NCBI RefSeq assembly: GCF_006335115.1
Contig: NZ_VDMJ01000006.1
Span: forward strand, 62,001-126,000
Reading direction: 5' to 3'
Length of the DNA stretch: 64,000 bases
Source of the DNA: Streptomyces sp. NP160
GTDB taxonomy: Bacteria > Actinomycetota > Actinomycetes > Actinomycetales > Quadrisphaeraceae
Position numbers and translations under genes: made by a program. The notes below the pieces were generated by a model. It saw nothing but the letters and a program-made list of their open reading frames with translations. It made no database searches and was not told the origin of the DNA. This document shows, in pieces, positions 17,935 through 26,849 of the stretch; the first letter of the stretch is position 1; each line of letters begins with the position of its first letter.

Positions 17935-18384
17935 ATGAAGCTCATCCTCACGCAGGAGGTCACCGGCCTCGGTGCCCCCGGCGACGTCGTCGACGTCAAG
18001 GACGGCTACGGCCGCAACTACCTCGTCCCCCGCGGCCTGGCCACCGGCTGGACCAAGGGCGGCGAGAAGCAGGTCGCGCAGATCCGCGCGGCCCGCGCCA
18101 CCCGCGAGCTGGCCTCCATCGACGAGGCCAAGTCCGTCAAGCAGCGCCTGGAGTCCGCTCCGGTGAAGCTGCAGGTGCGCACCGGCACCGGCGGGCGCCT
18201 GTTCGGTTCCGTCACGCCGTCGCTGGTCGCCAGCGCGGTGAAGGACTCCACGGGCACGTCGATCGACCACCGCAAGGTGGAGATCGGCAACCCCATTCGG
18301 TCCACGGGCGAGTACACCGTGCAGGTCCGCCTGCACCCCGAGGTGTCCGCCTCGATCGACGTGCAGGTCGTCCCGGAGGCCTGA
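17935..18384 (+). CDS. rplI: 50S ribosomal protein L9
   Basis: A 149-residue L9 of normal length. The N-terminal rRNA-binding domain shows [20 protein letters not shown] and [13 protein letters not shown], a long connecting helix follows, and the C-terminal domain ends with [24 protein letters not shown] ribosome site lies 7 nt before the ATG. It is the last gene of the rpsF operon, closed by a 15-bp terminator at 18421-18454. Confidence 0.98.
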   Translation: MKLILTQEVTGLGAPGDVVDVKDGYGRNYLVPRGLATGWTKGGEKQVAQIRAARATRELASIDEAKSVKQRLESAPVKLQVRTGTGGRLFGSVTPSLVASAVKDSTGTSIDHRKVEIGNPIRSTGEYTVQVRLHPEVSASIDVQVVPEA

Positions 18385-18420
18385 GCCCCGCTGACGCGCT
18401 GCAGCGCCGCTGCACCACCT

Positions 18421-18454
18421 CGACGCCCGTCCCGCACCCGCGGGGCGGGCGTCG
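18421..18454 (+). terminator. Terminator of the rpsF-ssb-rpsR-rplI operon
   Basis: CGACGCCCGTCCCGC pairs with GCGGGGCGGGCGTCG (15 pairs with one G-T wobble) around ACCC, 37 bases after the rplI stop. Confidence 0.88.
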
Positions 18455-19232
18455 ACGTGTCTGCCGACGACGACGGGGAGGACGACGCCGCGGCCAGCGT
18501 CCACCGCCCGGCTCGCACCGCCACGCCGCAGCCTCGGCGGCCGGGTGGGGTCGCGACGTGCCGGTGGGGATGTCGGGGCCCGGGTGGAGGCCCTGAGGCG
18601 GGCTCCAGCGACCCCAGCCGGCCTGGGCGTCCCCGGGTCGACCGCGAGACTGGGCCGTGAAGACGAGGGGCCCCTCGGGCTGGCCCTCGGAACGCCCATG
18701 ACCCACAGCGACGCTGCGCGGAGCCTCCATCAGCGCTCTGTCACCACCGGCGCGTCGGGTGCGACACGCCGGTGCAGCGACACGCCGACACCTCGAGTTC
18801 ACCCTGTGGACGGCTCGTCGTCCACACCCAGTGGATGGACGTCAGGGCAGGTCGCAGCCTGTGGAGTCGTGATCACCACGGAGTTATCCACAGTTGTCCA
18901 CAGGTCTGTCCCCAGGTTGTGGACAACTCAGGTCTCCTCCACCGCAGGTGAGAGGGCTGCCGCGACCGCCTGTCCACAGGGGCGCCGCGCCAGCAGCCGG
19001 AGATCGCCGCCGCAGGCCCCCACGGGCGCTTACCGTCGACAGCACCACCGAGTCCGCGGCAGCAGGCGGCGAGCGCCCTCCGGCCCCCGTCCACCCCTGT
19101 TCCGCCGTCGGCCCACGGACTGTCGGTGGTGGGTGGCTAGATGTGGTGAGCGGTCCCGGCAGCGGGACGGACGAGACGAGCAGGGACGGGTGAGCGGGCG
19201 ACCGCTCAGGAGAGGCGGGAGGGCTGACACGG
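18455..19232. other. Gap between rplI and dnaB: DnaA-box cluster and dnaB promoter region
   Basis: 778 bases with no supported gene. A 245-codon frame from 18545 runs into dnaB in another frame and looks like chance. The left third shows nothing recognisable. 18805-18978 holds a cluster of DnaA boxes. TAGATG at about 19138 is a possible -10 for dnaB. Confidence 0.65.
18805..18978. promoter_or_regulatory. Cluster of DnaA boxes upstream of dnaB
   Basis: Two sites match TTGTCCACA exactly (18894-18902 on plus, 18918-18926 on minus) and one is the E. coli consensus TTATCCACA (18884-18892). Eight-of-nine matches lie at 18818-18826 and 18970-18978. Weaker seven-of-nine matches lie at 18805-18813 and 18906-18914. 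The two central plus-strand boxes start 10 bp apart, one helical turn. Cluster and dnaB start are separated by about 255 bp. Possible roles are DnaA control of dnaB, DnaA titration, or an origin-like element. Confidence 0.8.
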
Positions 19233-21806
19233 ATGTCGCTGGCCGACCTGGAGCCGTACGAGTCCTCGGCGGGCCCCAGTGAGGAGCTGGGGCGCACGCC
19301 CCCGCAGGACGTCGCCGCTGAGATGAGCGTGCTGGGCGGCATGATGCTCAGCAAGGACGCCATCGCCGACGTCGTCGAGCAGATCAGGGGCACGGACTTC
19401 TACCGGCCCGCCCACGAGCTCATCTACGACGCGGTCATGGACCTCTACGGTCGCGGCGAGCCGGCAGACGCCATCACGGTGGCCGCCACCCTCACCCGCA
19501 AGGGCGAGATCGGGCGCGTCGGTGGCCCCGGGTACCTGCACACGCTCATCTCGTCGGTGCCGACCGCGGCGAACGCCGGCTACTACGCCCGGATCGTGCG
19601 CGAGCGCGCCGTCCTGCGGCGCCTCGTGGAGGCCGGGACGCGCATCGTGCAGCTCGGCTACGCCGCGGAGGGCGGCGACGTCGACGCCCTCGTCAACACC
19701 GCCCAGGCCGAGGTCTACGCGGTCACCGACCAGCGCCAGACCGAGGACTACGTCCCGCTGGGCTCCACCATCGAGGCCACGATCGACGAGATCGAGGCCT
19801 CCAGCCACCGCGGCGACGGGATGATCGGTGTGCCCACGGGCTTCGCCGACCTCGACGCCCTCACCAACGGCCTCCACGGGGGCCAGATGATCGTCATCGC
19901 CGCCCGCCCCGCCATCGGCAAGGCTCTGGCGCTGGACACCCAGCTGCCCACACCCACCGGCTGGACGACGATGGGTGAGGTCTCGGTCGGGGACTGCGTC
20001 ATCGCCGCTGACGGCACGCCCACCCGGGTGGTCGCCGCGACCGACGTCATGCTCGACCGCCCCTGCTACGAGCTCGTCTTCGACGACGGCACCACAGTCA
20101 TCGCCGACGCCCAGCACCAGTGGGCGACCCGGACTCGTGCCGAGCGACGCAGCGGCCGATCAGCGTCGATCAGGACGACCGAGGAGATGGCCCGATCGGT
20201 GCGCTGCGCGACCGCTGACGAGCGGGTCGAGCACAGCGTGGAGGTGGCGCAGCCGCTCCAGCTCGAGCGGCAGCCGCTGCCGGTGTCCCCCTACGCCCTC
20301 GGCGTGTGGCTCGGTGACGGGCACACGGACGCGGCCCGCTTCACCACAGCGGACCTGGAAGTCGTCGCCCGCGTCGAGAGCGAGGGGTACGACGTCCGAG
20401 CCGTCGCCGGGACCATCAGCTACTCGTGGCGCCTGCCGCAGCCGCAGGTGGCTGAGGGCAGCTGCGTCGTCTGCGGCGCTGCCTTCACGCCTCGGGCCAG
20501 CCAGGTGCGCTCGTGCGGCCGCTCGTGCGGCGGCCGCGCGAAGACCGTCAGCGCGCCCGTCGCAGAGCCCGCGTGCCCCGACTGCGGCCGGTCGTCGTCA
20601 GGTCTGCGTCGCTGTTCGAGCTGCCACGCCGCCCACGGGTCCGTCCTGGGCCTCCTGAGGGGGCTCGGAGTCCTCGGGAGCAAGCACATCCCGGCGTCCT
20701 ACCTCCGCGCGAGCGAGCGACAGCGTCGTGAGCTCCTGGCCGGGTTGCTGGACAGCGACGGGACCGTCAACCCCACGGGGAGCGTGCAGTTCTCGGTCAC
20801 GGACGAGCGTCTCGCCCGCGACGTGCAAGAGCTCGTCCTGAGCCTCGGCTACCGGTGCGCTGTCTCGACCCGCCCTGTGGCGGGCCGAGGCCCGGAACGC
20901 TCGACCTGCTTCACGATCACCTTCTCGACTGACGACGACGTGTTCGCGCTCGAGCGCAAGCGGCTCGTGCACAAGGATCGCCGCCGTCCGTCCACGGAGA
21001 GGCTGCGGCAGCGCTACGTCGTCGAGGTCCGGCCTGTGGCCAGCGTGCCGGTGCGGTGCATCGAGATCGAGCACCCCTCGCACCTGTACCTGGCGACGCG
21101 CTCGATGGTGCCCACCCACAACTCGACCATCGGGCTGGACATCCTCCGGTCGGCGGCGATCAAGAACAACATGCCCGCCGTCGTCTTCTCCCTGGAGATG
21201 GGCAAGACCGAGATCACCATGCGCCTGCTGTCCGCCGAGGCGAAGGTGCCGCTGCAGAACATGCGCAAGGGCACCATGCGCGAGGAGGACTGGACCCGCC
21301 TGGCCCGCACCATGGGCGCGGTCAGCGAGGCGCCCCTGTTCATCGACGACAGCCCCAACATGACGCTGATGGAGATCCGCGCCAAGTGCCGCCGGCTCAA
21401 GCAGCAGCACGGGCTGAAGCTCGTCGTCATCGACTACCTGCAGCTCATGACCTCCGGCAAGAAGGTCGAGAGCCGCCAGCAGGAGGTCTCGGAGTTCTCC
21501 CGAGCCCTCAAGCTCCTCGCCAAGGAGCTCGAGGTGCCCGTCATCGCCATCTCGCAGCTCAACCGCGGCCCCGAGCAGCGCACCGACAAGCGCCCGGCCA
21601 TGGCCGACCTGCGCGAGTCCGGCGCCATCGAGCAGGACGCCGACATGATCATCCTGCTGCACCGCGAAGACGCCTACGAGAAGGAGAGCCCCCGCGCGGG
21701 CGAGGCCGACCTCATCGTCGCCAAGCACCGCAACGGGCCCACGGACACCATCGTCGTGGCCTTCCAGGGCCACTACTCGCGCTTCGTGGACATGGCCACC
21801 GGCTGA
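19233..21806 (+). CDS. dnaB: Replicative DNA helicase DnaB interrupted by an intein
   Basis: 857 codons, of which 457 form a normal DnaB and 400 an intein. The N-terminal primase-interacting domain starts PPQDVAAEMSVLGGMMLSKD. The RecA-type motor has the P-loop ARPAIGK|ST split exactly between Lys230 and Ser631, then VVIDYLQLM (Walker B), ISQLNRGPEQR and the C-terminal LIVAKHRNGPTDTIVVAF. Only the spliced protein can bind ATP, so helicase loading depends on splicing. GGGAGGG lies about 11 nt before the ATG. It is terminated by a hairpin overlapping the stop. The gap upstream carries a DnaA-box cluster. M. tuberculosis dnaB also carries an intein, from memory. Confidence 0.97.
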   Translation: MSLADLEPYESSAGPSEELGRTPPQDVAAEMSVLGGMMLSKDAIADVVEQIRGTDFYRPAHELIYDAVMDLYGRGEPADAITVAATLTRKGEIGRVGGPGYLHTLISSVPTAANAGYYARIVRERAVLRRLVEAGTRIVQLGYAAEGGDVDALVNTAQAEVYAVTDQRQTEDYVPLGSTIEATIDEIEASSHRGDGMIGVPTGFADLDALTNGLHGGQMIVIAARPAIGKALALDTQLPTPTGWTTMGEVSVGDCVIAADGTPTRVVAATDVMLDRPCYELVFDDGTTVIADAQHQWATRTRAERRSGRSASIRTTEEMARSVRCATADERVEHSVEVAQPLQLERQPLPVSPYALGVWLGDGHTDAARFTTADLEVVARVESEGYDVRAVAGTISYSWRLPQPQVAEGSCVVCGAAFTPRASQVRSCGRSCGGRAKTVSAPVAEPACPDCGRSSSGLRRCSSCHAAHGSVLGLLRGLGVLGSKHIPASYLRASERQRRELLAGLLDSDGTVNPTGSVQFSVTDERLARDVQELVLSLGYRCAVSTRPVAGRGPERSTCFTITFSTDDDVFALERKRLVHKDRRRPSTERLRQRYVVEVRPVASVPVRCIEIEHPSHLYLATRSMVPTHNSTIGLDILRSAAIKNNMPAVVFSLEMGKTEITMRLLSAEAKVPLQNMRKGTMREEDWTRLARTMGAVSEAPLFIDDSPNMTLMEIRAKCRRLKQQHGLKLVVIDYLQLMTSGKKVESRQQEVSEFSRALKLLAKELEVPVIAISQLNRGPEQRTDKRPAMADLRESGAIEQDADMIILLHREDAYEKESPRAGEADLIVAKHRNGPTDTIVVAFQGHYSRFVDMATG
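19923..21122 (+). mobile_element. Class 3 intein with LAGLIDADG homing endonuclease in DnaB
   Basis: A 400-residue intein (DnaB residues 231-630). It begins with Ala, not Cys/Ser, and ends THN followed by Ser. The class 3 WCT set is present: Trp67 two residues after the block B His65 (ADAQHQW), Cys379 in block F (VRCIEIEHPSHLYLA), and Thr398 in block G. The endonuclease motifs are ALGVWLGDG (125-133) and LLAGLLDSDG (271-280), both keeping acidic residues, so it looks active. Between them lie two zinc-ribbon-like sets, C181/C184/C198/C202 and C218/C221/C231/C234. Class 3 inteins are linked to phage DnaB genes, which suggests phage origin. Confidence 0.88.
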
Positions 21807-21824
21807 GCGCCCCAGCCGGTGGCC
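21794..21824 (+). terminator. Terminator of dnaB
   Basis: GGCCACCGGCTG pairs with CAGCCGGTGGCC (12 perfect pairs, 7-nt loop). The left arm overlaps the last codons of dnaB. It sits between convergent genes and may act both ways. Confidence 0.85.
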
Positions 21825-21830
21825 CCGACG

Positions 21831-22637
21831 TCAGGCGACCTCGGCGTCCATCGCCGCCACGAAGTCGCGCTTGACCGACCGCCACGCCTCGTCCGTCATC
21901 GTGCGGCGCCAGTACGGCGAGCAGGACATCTCCGAGCGCTCCAGCCCCCTGTCGAGCAGGAGGTGGCGGCGGACCGCCCTGATCTCCTCCGCCTCGCCGT
22001 GCACGAAGGCGTGGACGGTGCCGTCGGGCCACTCCAGGGCGCGCGTCGCCTCGAGCAGCAGCGCCGCGTCCCGCTCGTCGTCGTGGGTGCGGTGCAGCCA
22101 CACCAGGTCCGTCCCCGCCGGCGCCGACAGCGGAACCTCGTGCTCCGGGCCGTCGCAGACGAGCCGCACCACCGCGGTGGCGTCGGTCGGCAGCGCCTCC
22201 AGGGAGGCCGCGACCGCCGGCAGCGCCGACTCGTCGCCGAGCATGAGGTGCCACGCGGCGGCCGGGTCCGGCCGGTAGCCCGACGCCGGTCCCTCGAAGA
22301 CGAGCACGTCACCGGGCTCTGCCGACGCGGCCCACGGCCCCGCGACCCCCGCGTCGCCGTGCACGACGAAGTCAATCGCCAGCTCGCGCGCGTCGGCGTC
22401 CCAGGAGCGCACGGTGTACCGGCGCCGGGCCGGCAGCTGCTCGCGCGGCAACCCGGCCTCGCGCAGCGCCCTCGGGTCGAACACCGCACCGTAGGGCGCG
22501 CCCGCCGGGGGGATCGCCACGTTGACGTACGCGTCGGTGCCGTCGGCGGACCGGAAGCCGTCGAGGCCCGGGCCGCCCAGCACCACCCTCACCAGCGTCG
22601 GGGTCAGCCGCTCGGTCCTCACCACTGATCCGTGCAC
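21831..22637 (-). CDS. Siderophore-interacting protein (FAD-dependent ferric reductase family)
   Basis: A 268-residue ViuB/SIP-type flavoprotein releasing iron from ferric siderophores in the cytoplasm. The FAD-binding signature RRYTVRSWDADARELAIDFV is followed by VVHGDAGVAGPWAASAEPGD. The C-terminal NAD(P)H-binding-like domain ends with SCSPYWRRTMTDEAWRSVKR, a SIP hallmark. The GTG at 22637 has TAGCAT ending exactly 6 nt upstream (leaderless type). An iron-box-like sequence lies at 22660-22678, over the -35 region, consistent with repression by a DtxR/IdeR protein. Convergent with dnaB across 24 bp. Confidence 0.93.
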   Translation of the reverse strand: MHGSVVRTERLTPTLVRVVLGGPGLDGFRSADGTDAYVNVAIPPAGAPYGAVFDPRALREAGLPREQLPARRRYTVRSWDADARELAIDFVVHGDAGVAGPWAASAEPGDVLVFEGPASGYRPDPAAAWHLMLGDESALPAVAASLEALPTDATAVVRLVCDGPEHEVPLSAPAGTDLVWLHRTHDDERDAALLLEATRALEWPDGTVHAFVHGEAEEIRAVRRHLLLDRGLERSEMSCSPYWRRTMTDEAWRSVKRDFVAAMDAEVA

Positions 22638-22659
22638 GGCCCCATGCTAGACGCGCGAG

Positions 22660-22678
22660 TTAGGTGACCCTTACCCCT
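22660..22678. promoter_or_regulatory. Candidate DtxR/IdeR iron box of the SIP gene
   Basis: TTAGGTGACCCTTACCCCT matches the iron-box consensus TTAGGTTAGGCTAACCTAA at 12 of 19 positions, with a perfect left half. It covers the -35 region of the leaderless SIP promoter and overlaps the stop codon of the kinase gene behind it. Confidence 0.55.
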
Positions 22679-23822
22679 GCAGCAGCCACAGGGGGTCGTC
22701 GAGGAAGCGGCGGGCGCACTCCACGGAACCCGGCAGCTGCGCGTCGAACAGGCCCGGTGGCAGCGCGTCGGCGCGGTGCCCGGTGGTCCACCCCAGCAGC
22801 TGCAACCGGCGGAGCATCGCCAGCGCGCAGGCGTGCACGAGGTCGGCCTGGGTCAGCGGCGACACCTCGCGGTAGCCGGCCACCCACGCCCGCGCCATGG
22901 CGGGGGCGTACGGCTCGTGGTCGACGAAGCTGAGGGCCGCGGCGAAGTCGTACAGGTAGAAGCCGAAGCCGCAGTCGTCGAAGTCGATGACCGTCAGCGC
23001 CCCGTCGGCGGTCGCCATGATGTTGGACGGGCGCAGGTCGGCGTGGATGAGGCCCCAGTGGTCGCGGGTCGCGGGGAGGTCGGCCAGCAGCTCCAGGGCC
23101 CGCGCCTGCGCCCTCCCGAGCAGCAGCTCGTCCTCGGGGCTCTCGACCGCCTGCTCCCACGGCCCCCAGCGGGCCGTCGGTCCGACGAGGTCGGGGACGT
23201 CCCACGTGAACCGCTCGAAGGCGTGCGGCGGCTCCCAGGACCGGGCGTGCTCGTGGAAGAGCGCGGTCCACCGGCCGATGGTGCGGTAGCACTCGGCGGG
23301 GTCGTCGAGCTCCTCCAGCGGCGACCCCTCCACGAAGCGCGTGGAGACGCACGCCCACCCGTGCCCCCGGGTGTCCTTGACGACGGCGGTGAAGCCGCCG
23401 CGCACCGTGGGCACCGGGTCGATGAGGCGCACCTCGTCGAGCGCGTGCAGCGCCCCCAGCCAGGCGATCTCGCTGGCGATGGCCGCCGGGCCCCCCACGT
23501 ACCCGGGCTGCGACACCCGGACCACGCCCACCGGCCGGCCGTCGAGGTCGAGCCGGAAGGTGGCGTTCTCCGAGACGGTGATGAGGGGCATGTCCACCCG
23601 CATCGGCTCCAGCCCCCACGCCGCGCACACGCCCCGGTGCAGCCAGTACGGCGCCGGGGCGCCCTTCCCGAGCGCGTCGAAGGCGTGCAGGGAGACGTCG
23701 GTGCTGGGCTGCTCGACGGGCTGCTCGACGGGCTGCTCGACGGGCTGCTCGACGGGCTGCTCGCTCGGGGTGTCGAGCCCGTCCGCCGCGGCGGTGGAGG
23801 CAGGGGCGGTCGGGGCGGTCAC
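22671..23822 (-). CDS. APH-family small-molecule kinase, probable partner of the class III PLP enzyme
   Basis: A 383-residue aminoglycoside-phosphotransferase-fold kinase. Catalytic loop HADLRPSNIM and metal site VIDFDDCGFG are intact. The N-terminal 40 residues are low complexity with a 4-residue EQPV repeat encoded by a 12-bp minisatellite. The GTG at 23822 has CACCAT ending 6 nt upstream. It is divergent from a class III aminotransferase-fold enzyme across 78 bp. Kinase plus phospholyase pairs of these two folds metabolise hydroxylysine or ethanolamine in animals (HYKK/PHYKPL type) and occur fused or adjacent in bacteria. Phosphorylation of an amino alcohol for the neighbour to cleave is an inference. 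Confidence 0.85.
   Translation of the reverse strand: MTAPTAPASTAAADGLDTPSEQPVEQPVEQPVEQPVEQPSTDVSLHAFDALGKGAPAPYWLHRGVCAAWGLEPMRVDMPLITVSENATFRLDLDGRPVGVVRVSQPGYVGGPAAIASEIAWLGALHALDEVRLIDPVPTVRGGFTAVVKDTRGHGWACVSTRFVEGSPLEELDDPAECYRTIGRWTALFHEHARSWEPPHAFERFTWDVPDLVGPTARWGPWEQAVESPEDELLLGRAQARALELLADLPATRDHWGLIHADLRPSNIMATADGALTVIDFDDCGFGFYLYDFAAALSFVDHEPYAPAMARAWVAGYREVSPLTQADLVHACALAMLRRLQLLGWTTGHRADALPPGLFDAQLPGSVECARRFLDDPLWLLQG
23706..23765. repeat. 12-bp coding minisatellite (five units)
   Basis: Five tandem copies of GGGCTGCTCGAC, the last diverged at one base, encode EQPV repeats near the N-terminus of the APH-type kinase. Such a tract may vary in length between strains without breaking the frame. 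Confidence 0.9.
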
Positions 23823-23900
23823 CGACCGATGGTGGCGAACCGGACGTCGCGCGCGGGCCGACGAAACAGGTCCTTAACGCGGCTCGCGCAGACTCCGCCC

Positions 23901-25280
23901 GTGACCGCCCCGTCGACCACCCGCTCCACGATCATGGACACCAACAGCTTCCGCCCGGAGGACGCCGAGGGCGTCAGCGAGCAGACGCTGGCGCTGACGC
24001 GCCGCCGCTCGCAGCTGCTCGGACCCGCCTACCGCCTCTTCTACCGCGACCCGGTGCACCTGGTGCGCGGGGTCGGGTCTCACCTGTTCGACGCCGACGG
24101 CGAGCGCTACCTCGACGTCTACAACAACGTCGCCAGCGTCGGGCACTGCCACCCGCGGGTGGTGTCCGCGGTGCAGCAGCAGGTGGCCACGCTCAACACC
24201 CACACCCGCTACCTGCACGAGGCGGTGCTCGACTACGCCGAGGACCTGCTCTCCACGGCGCCCGACGAGATCGGCCAGCTCATGCTGCTGTGCACGGGCT
24301 CGGAGGCCAACGACCTCGCGGTCCGGGTCGCCCAGGCCCACACCGGCGCCAGGGGCGTGGTGATCTCCTCCGAGGCCTACCACGGCAACACCGACACCGT
24401 CTCCCAGCTCTCACCGGCCCTCGGCACCGCTCAGCCGATCGGGGAGTGGGTGCGCACCGTGCCCGCCCCCGACGCGCGGCTCGCCGCCGCGGAGGGCTGG
24501 GACGACCTCGGCGCCTGGTTCGCCGCGAAGGTCGCGGCCGCTGCCGACGAGCTGGAGGACGCCGGCTTCGGCGTCGCTGCGCTCCTGGCCGACTCGATCT
24601 TCTCCTCCGACGGCGTCTTCCCCGACCCGGCCGGGTTCCTGGCGCCCGCCGTCGCCGAGGTCCGCGCCCGCGGCGGCGTCTTCATCGCCGACGAGGTGCA
24701 GCCCGGGTTCGCCCGGACCGGCCGCGCCTTCTGGGGCTTCGACGGCCACGGCGTGGTGCCGGAGCTCGTCACCACGGGCAAGCCGATGGGCAACGGCATC
24801 CCCGTCTCGGGGCTGCTCGCGCGCTCCGAGGTGCTGGCCTCCTTCGCCGACCACCTGCCGTACTTCAACACCTTCGGCGGCAACCCCGTCTCGGTGGCAG
24901 CGGCGCAGGCGGTGCTCGACGTCATCCGCGACGAGGACCTGCAGGGCAGCGCCCTGCGCGTCGGGACCGCGCTGCGAGACGACCTGGTCTCGCTGTCCGC
25001 CCGCACGGACCTCCTCGGTGAGGTGCGCGGGTCCGGGCTGTACATCGGCCTGGAGGTGGTGGACCCGGAGACCGGCGCTGGGTCGAAGGCGCTGGCGCTG
25101 GACGTGGTGGAGGCGCTGCGGCAGCGTCGCGTGCTGACCTCCGTCTGCGGCGCCGGTGGCGACGTGCTCAAGCTGCGGCCGCCGCTGGTCTTCTCCGCGA
25201 CCGACGCGGCGTGGCTGCTGGAGGCTCTCGACGACGCCGCCCGCGCCGTGGGAGCGTCCCGCCGCGCAGCGGGCAGCTGA
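23901..25280 (+). CDS. Class III PLP-dependent aminotransferase-fold enzyme, phospholyase-like
   Basis: A 459-residue fold-type I PLP enzyme. Visible are CTGSEANDLAVRVAQ, FIADEVQPGFARTG (PLP-binding Asp), and VTTGKPMGNGIPVSGL with the PLP lysine. The GKPMGNG motif is typical of the AGXT2L/ethanolamine-phosphate phospholyase branch, more than of ornithine-type aminotransferases. The GTG at 23901 is preferred over the ATG at 23934 because CAGACT ends exactly 6 nt before it and neither has a ribosome site. Divergent from the APH-type kinase that probably supplies its phosphorylated substrate. Transamination of an amino acid remains possible. Confidence 0.85.
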   Translation: MTAPSTTRSTIMDTNSFRPEDAEGVSEQTLALTRRRSQLLGPAYRLFYRDPVHLVRGVGSHLFDADGERYLDVYNNVASVGHCHPRVVSAVQQQVATLNTHTRYLHEAVLDYAEDLLSTAPDEIGQLMLLCTGSEANDLAVRVAQAHTGARGVVISSEAYHGNTDTVSQLSPALGTAQPIGEWVRTVPAPDARLAAAEGWDDLGAWFAAKVAAAADELEDAGFGVAALLADSIFSSDGVFPDPAGFLAPAVAEVRARGGVFIADEVQPGFARTGRAFWGFDGHGVVPELVTTGKPMGNGIPVSGLLARSEVLASFADHLPYFNTFGGNPVSVAAAQAVLDVIRDEDLQGSALRVGTALRDDLVSLSARTDLLGEVRGSGLYIGLEVVDPETGAGSKALALDVVEALRQRRVLTSVCGAGGDVLKLRPPLVFSATDAAWLLEALDDAARAVGASRRAAGS

Positions 25281-25285
25281 CGCGC

Positions 25286-25320
25286 GCCAGGGGCGTCCGG
25301 ACGACGTCCGGACGCCCCTG
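25286..25320. terminator. Bidirectional terminator
   Basis: A 17-bp perfect inverted repeat (CCAGGGGCGTCCGGACG and complement) around one base lies between the convergent class III PLP enzyme and the first LysM gene. Confidence 0.88.
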
Positions 25321-25358
25321 GCGGCGGTCCTCTCGGGCGAGCTGCGGCTCTGGCCGGC

Positions 25359-26774
<1,416 letters not shown>

Positions 26775-26849
26775 CTACGGACGGCGTGTGCGCCCGTGGG
26801 TGCTTTTGGGGGAACTTGTGGACGAAGCGCCGCGGGCTACCGTCGTCAG

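Noticed and set aside
18805-18978. Calling the DnaA-box cluster the chromosomal origin
   Set aside because: No dnaA or dnaN is adjacent, no clear AT-rich unwinding element is seen, and the gene order places the usual dnaA-dnaN origin outside the window.
18545-19282. 245-codon plus-strand frame ahead of dnaB
   Set aside because: It runs through the DnaA boxes and into dnaB out of frame, with no ribosome site or recognisable family.
23706-23765. CRISPR-like repeat array
   Set aside because: The units are 12 bp, directly tandem, in frame and without spacers: a coding minisatellite.
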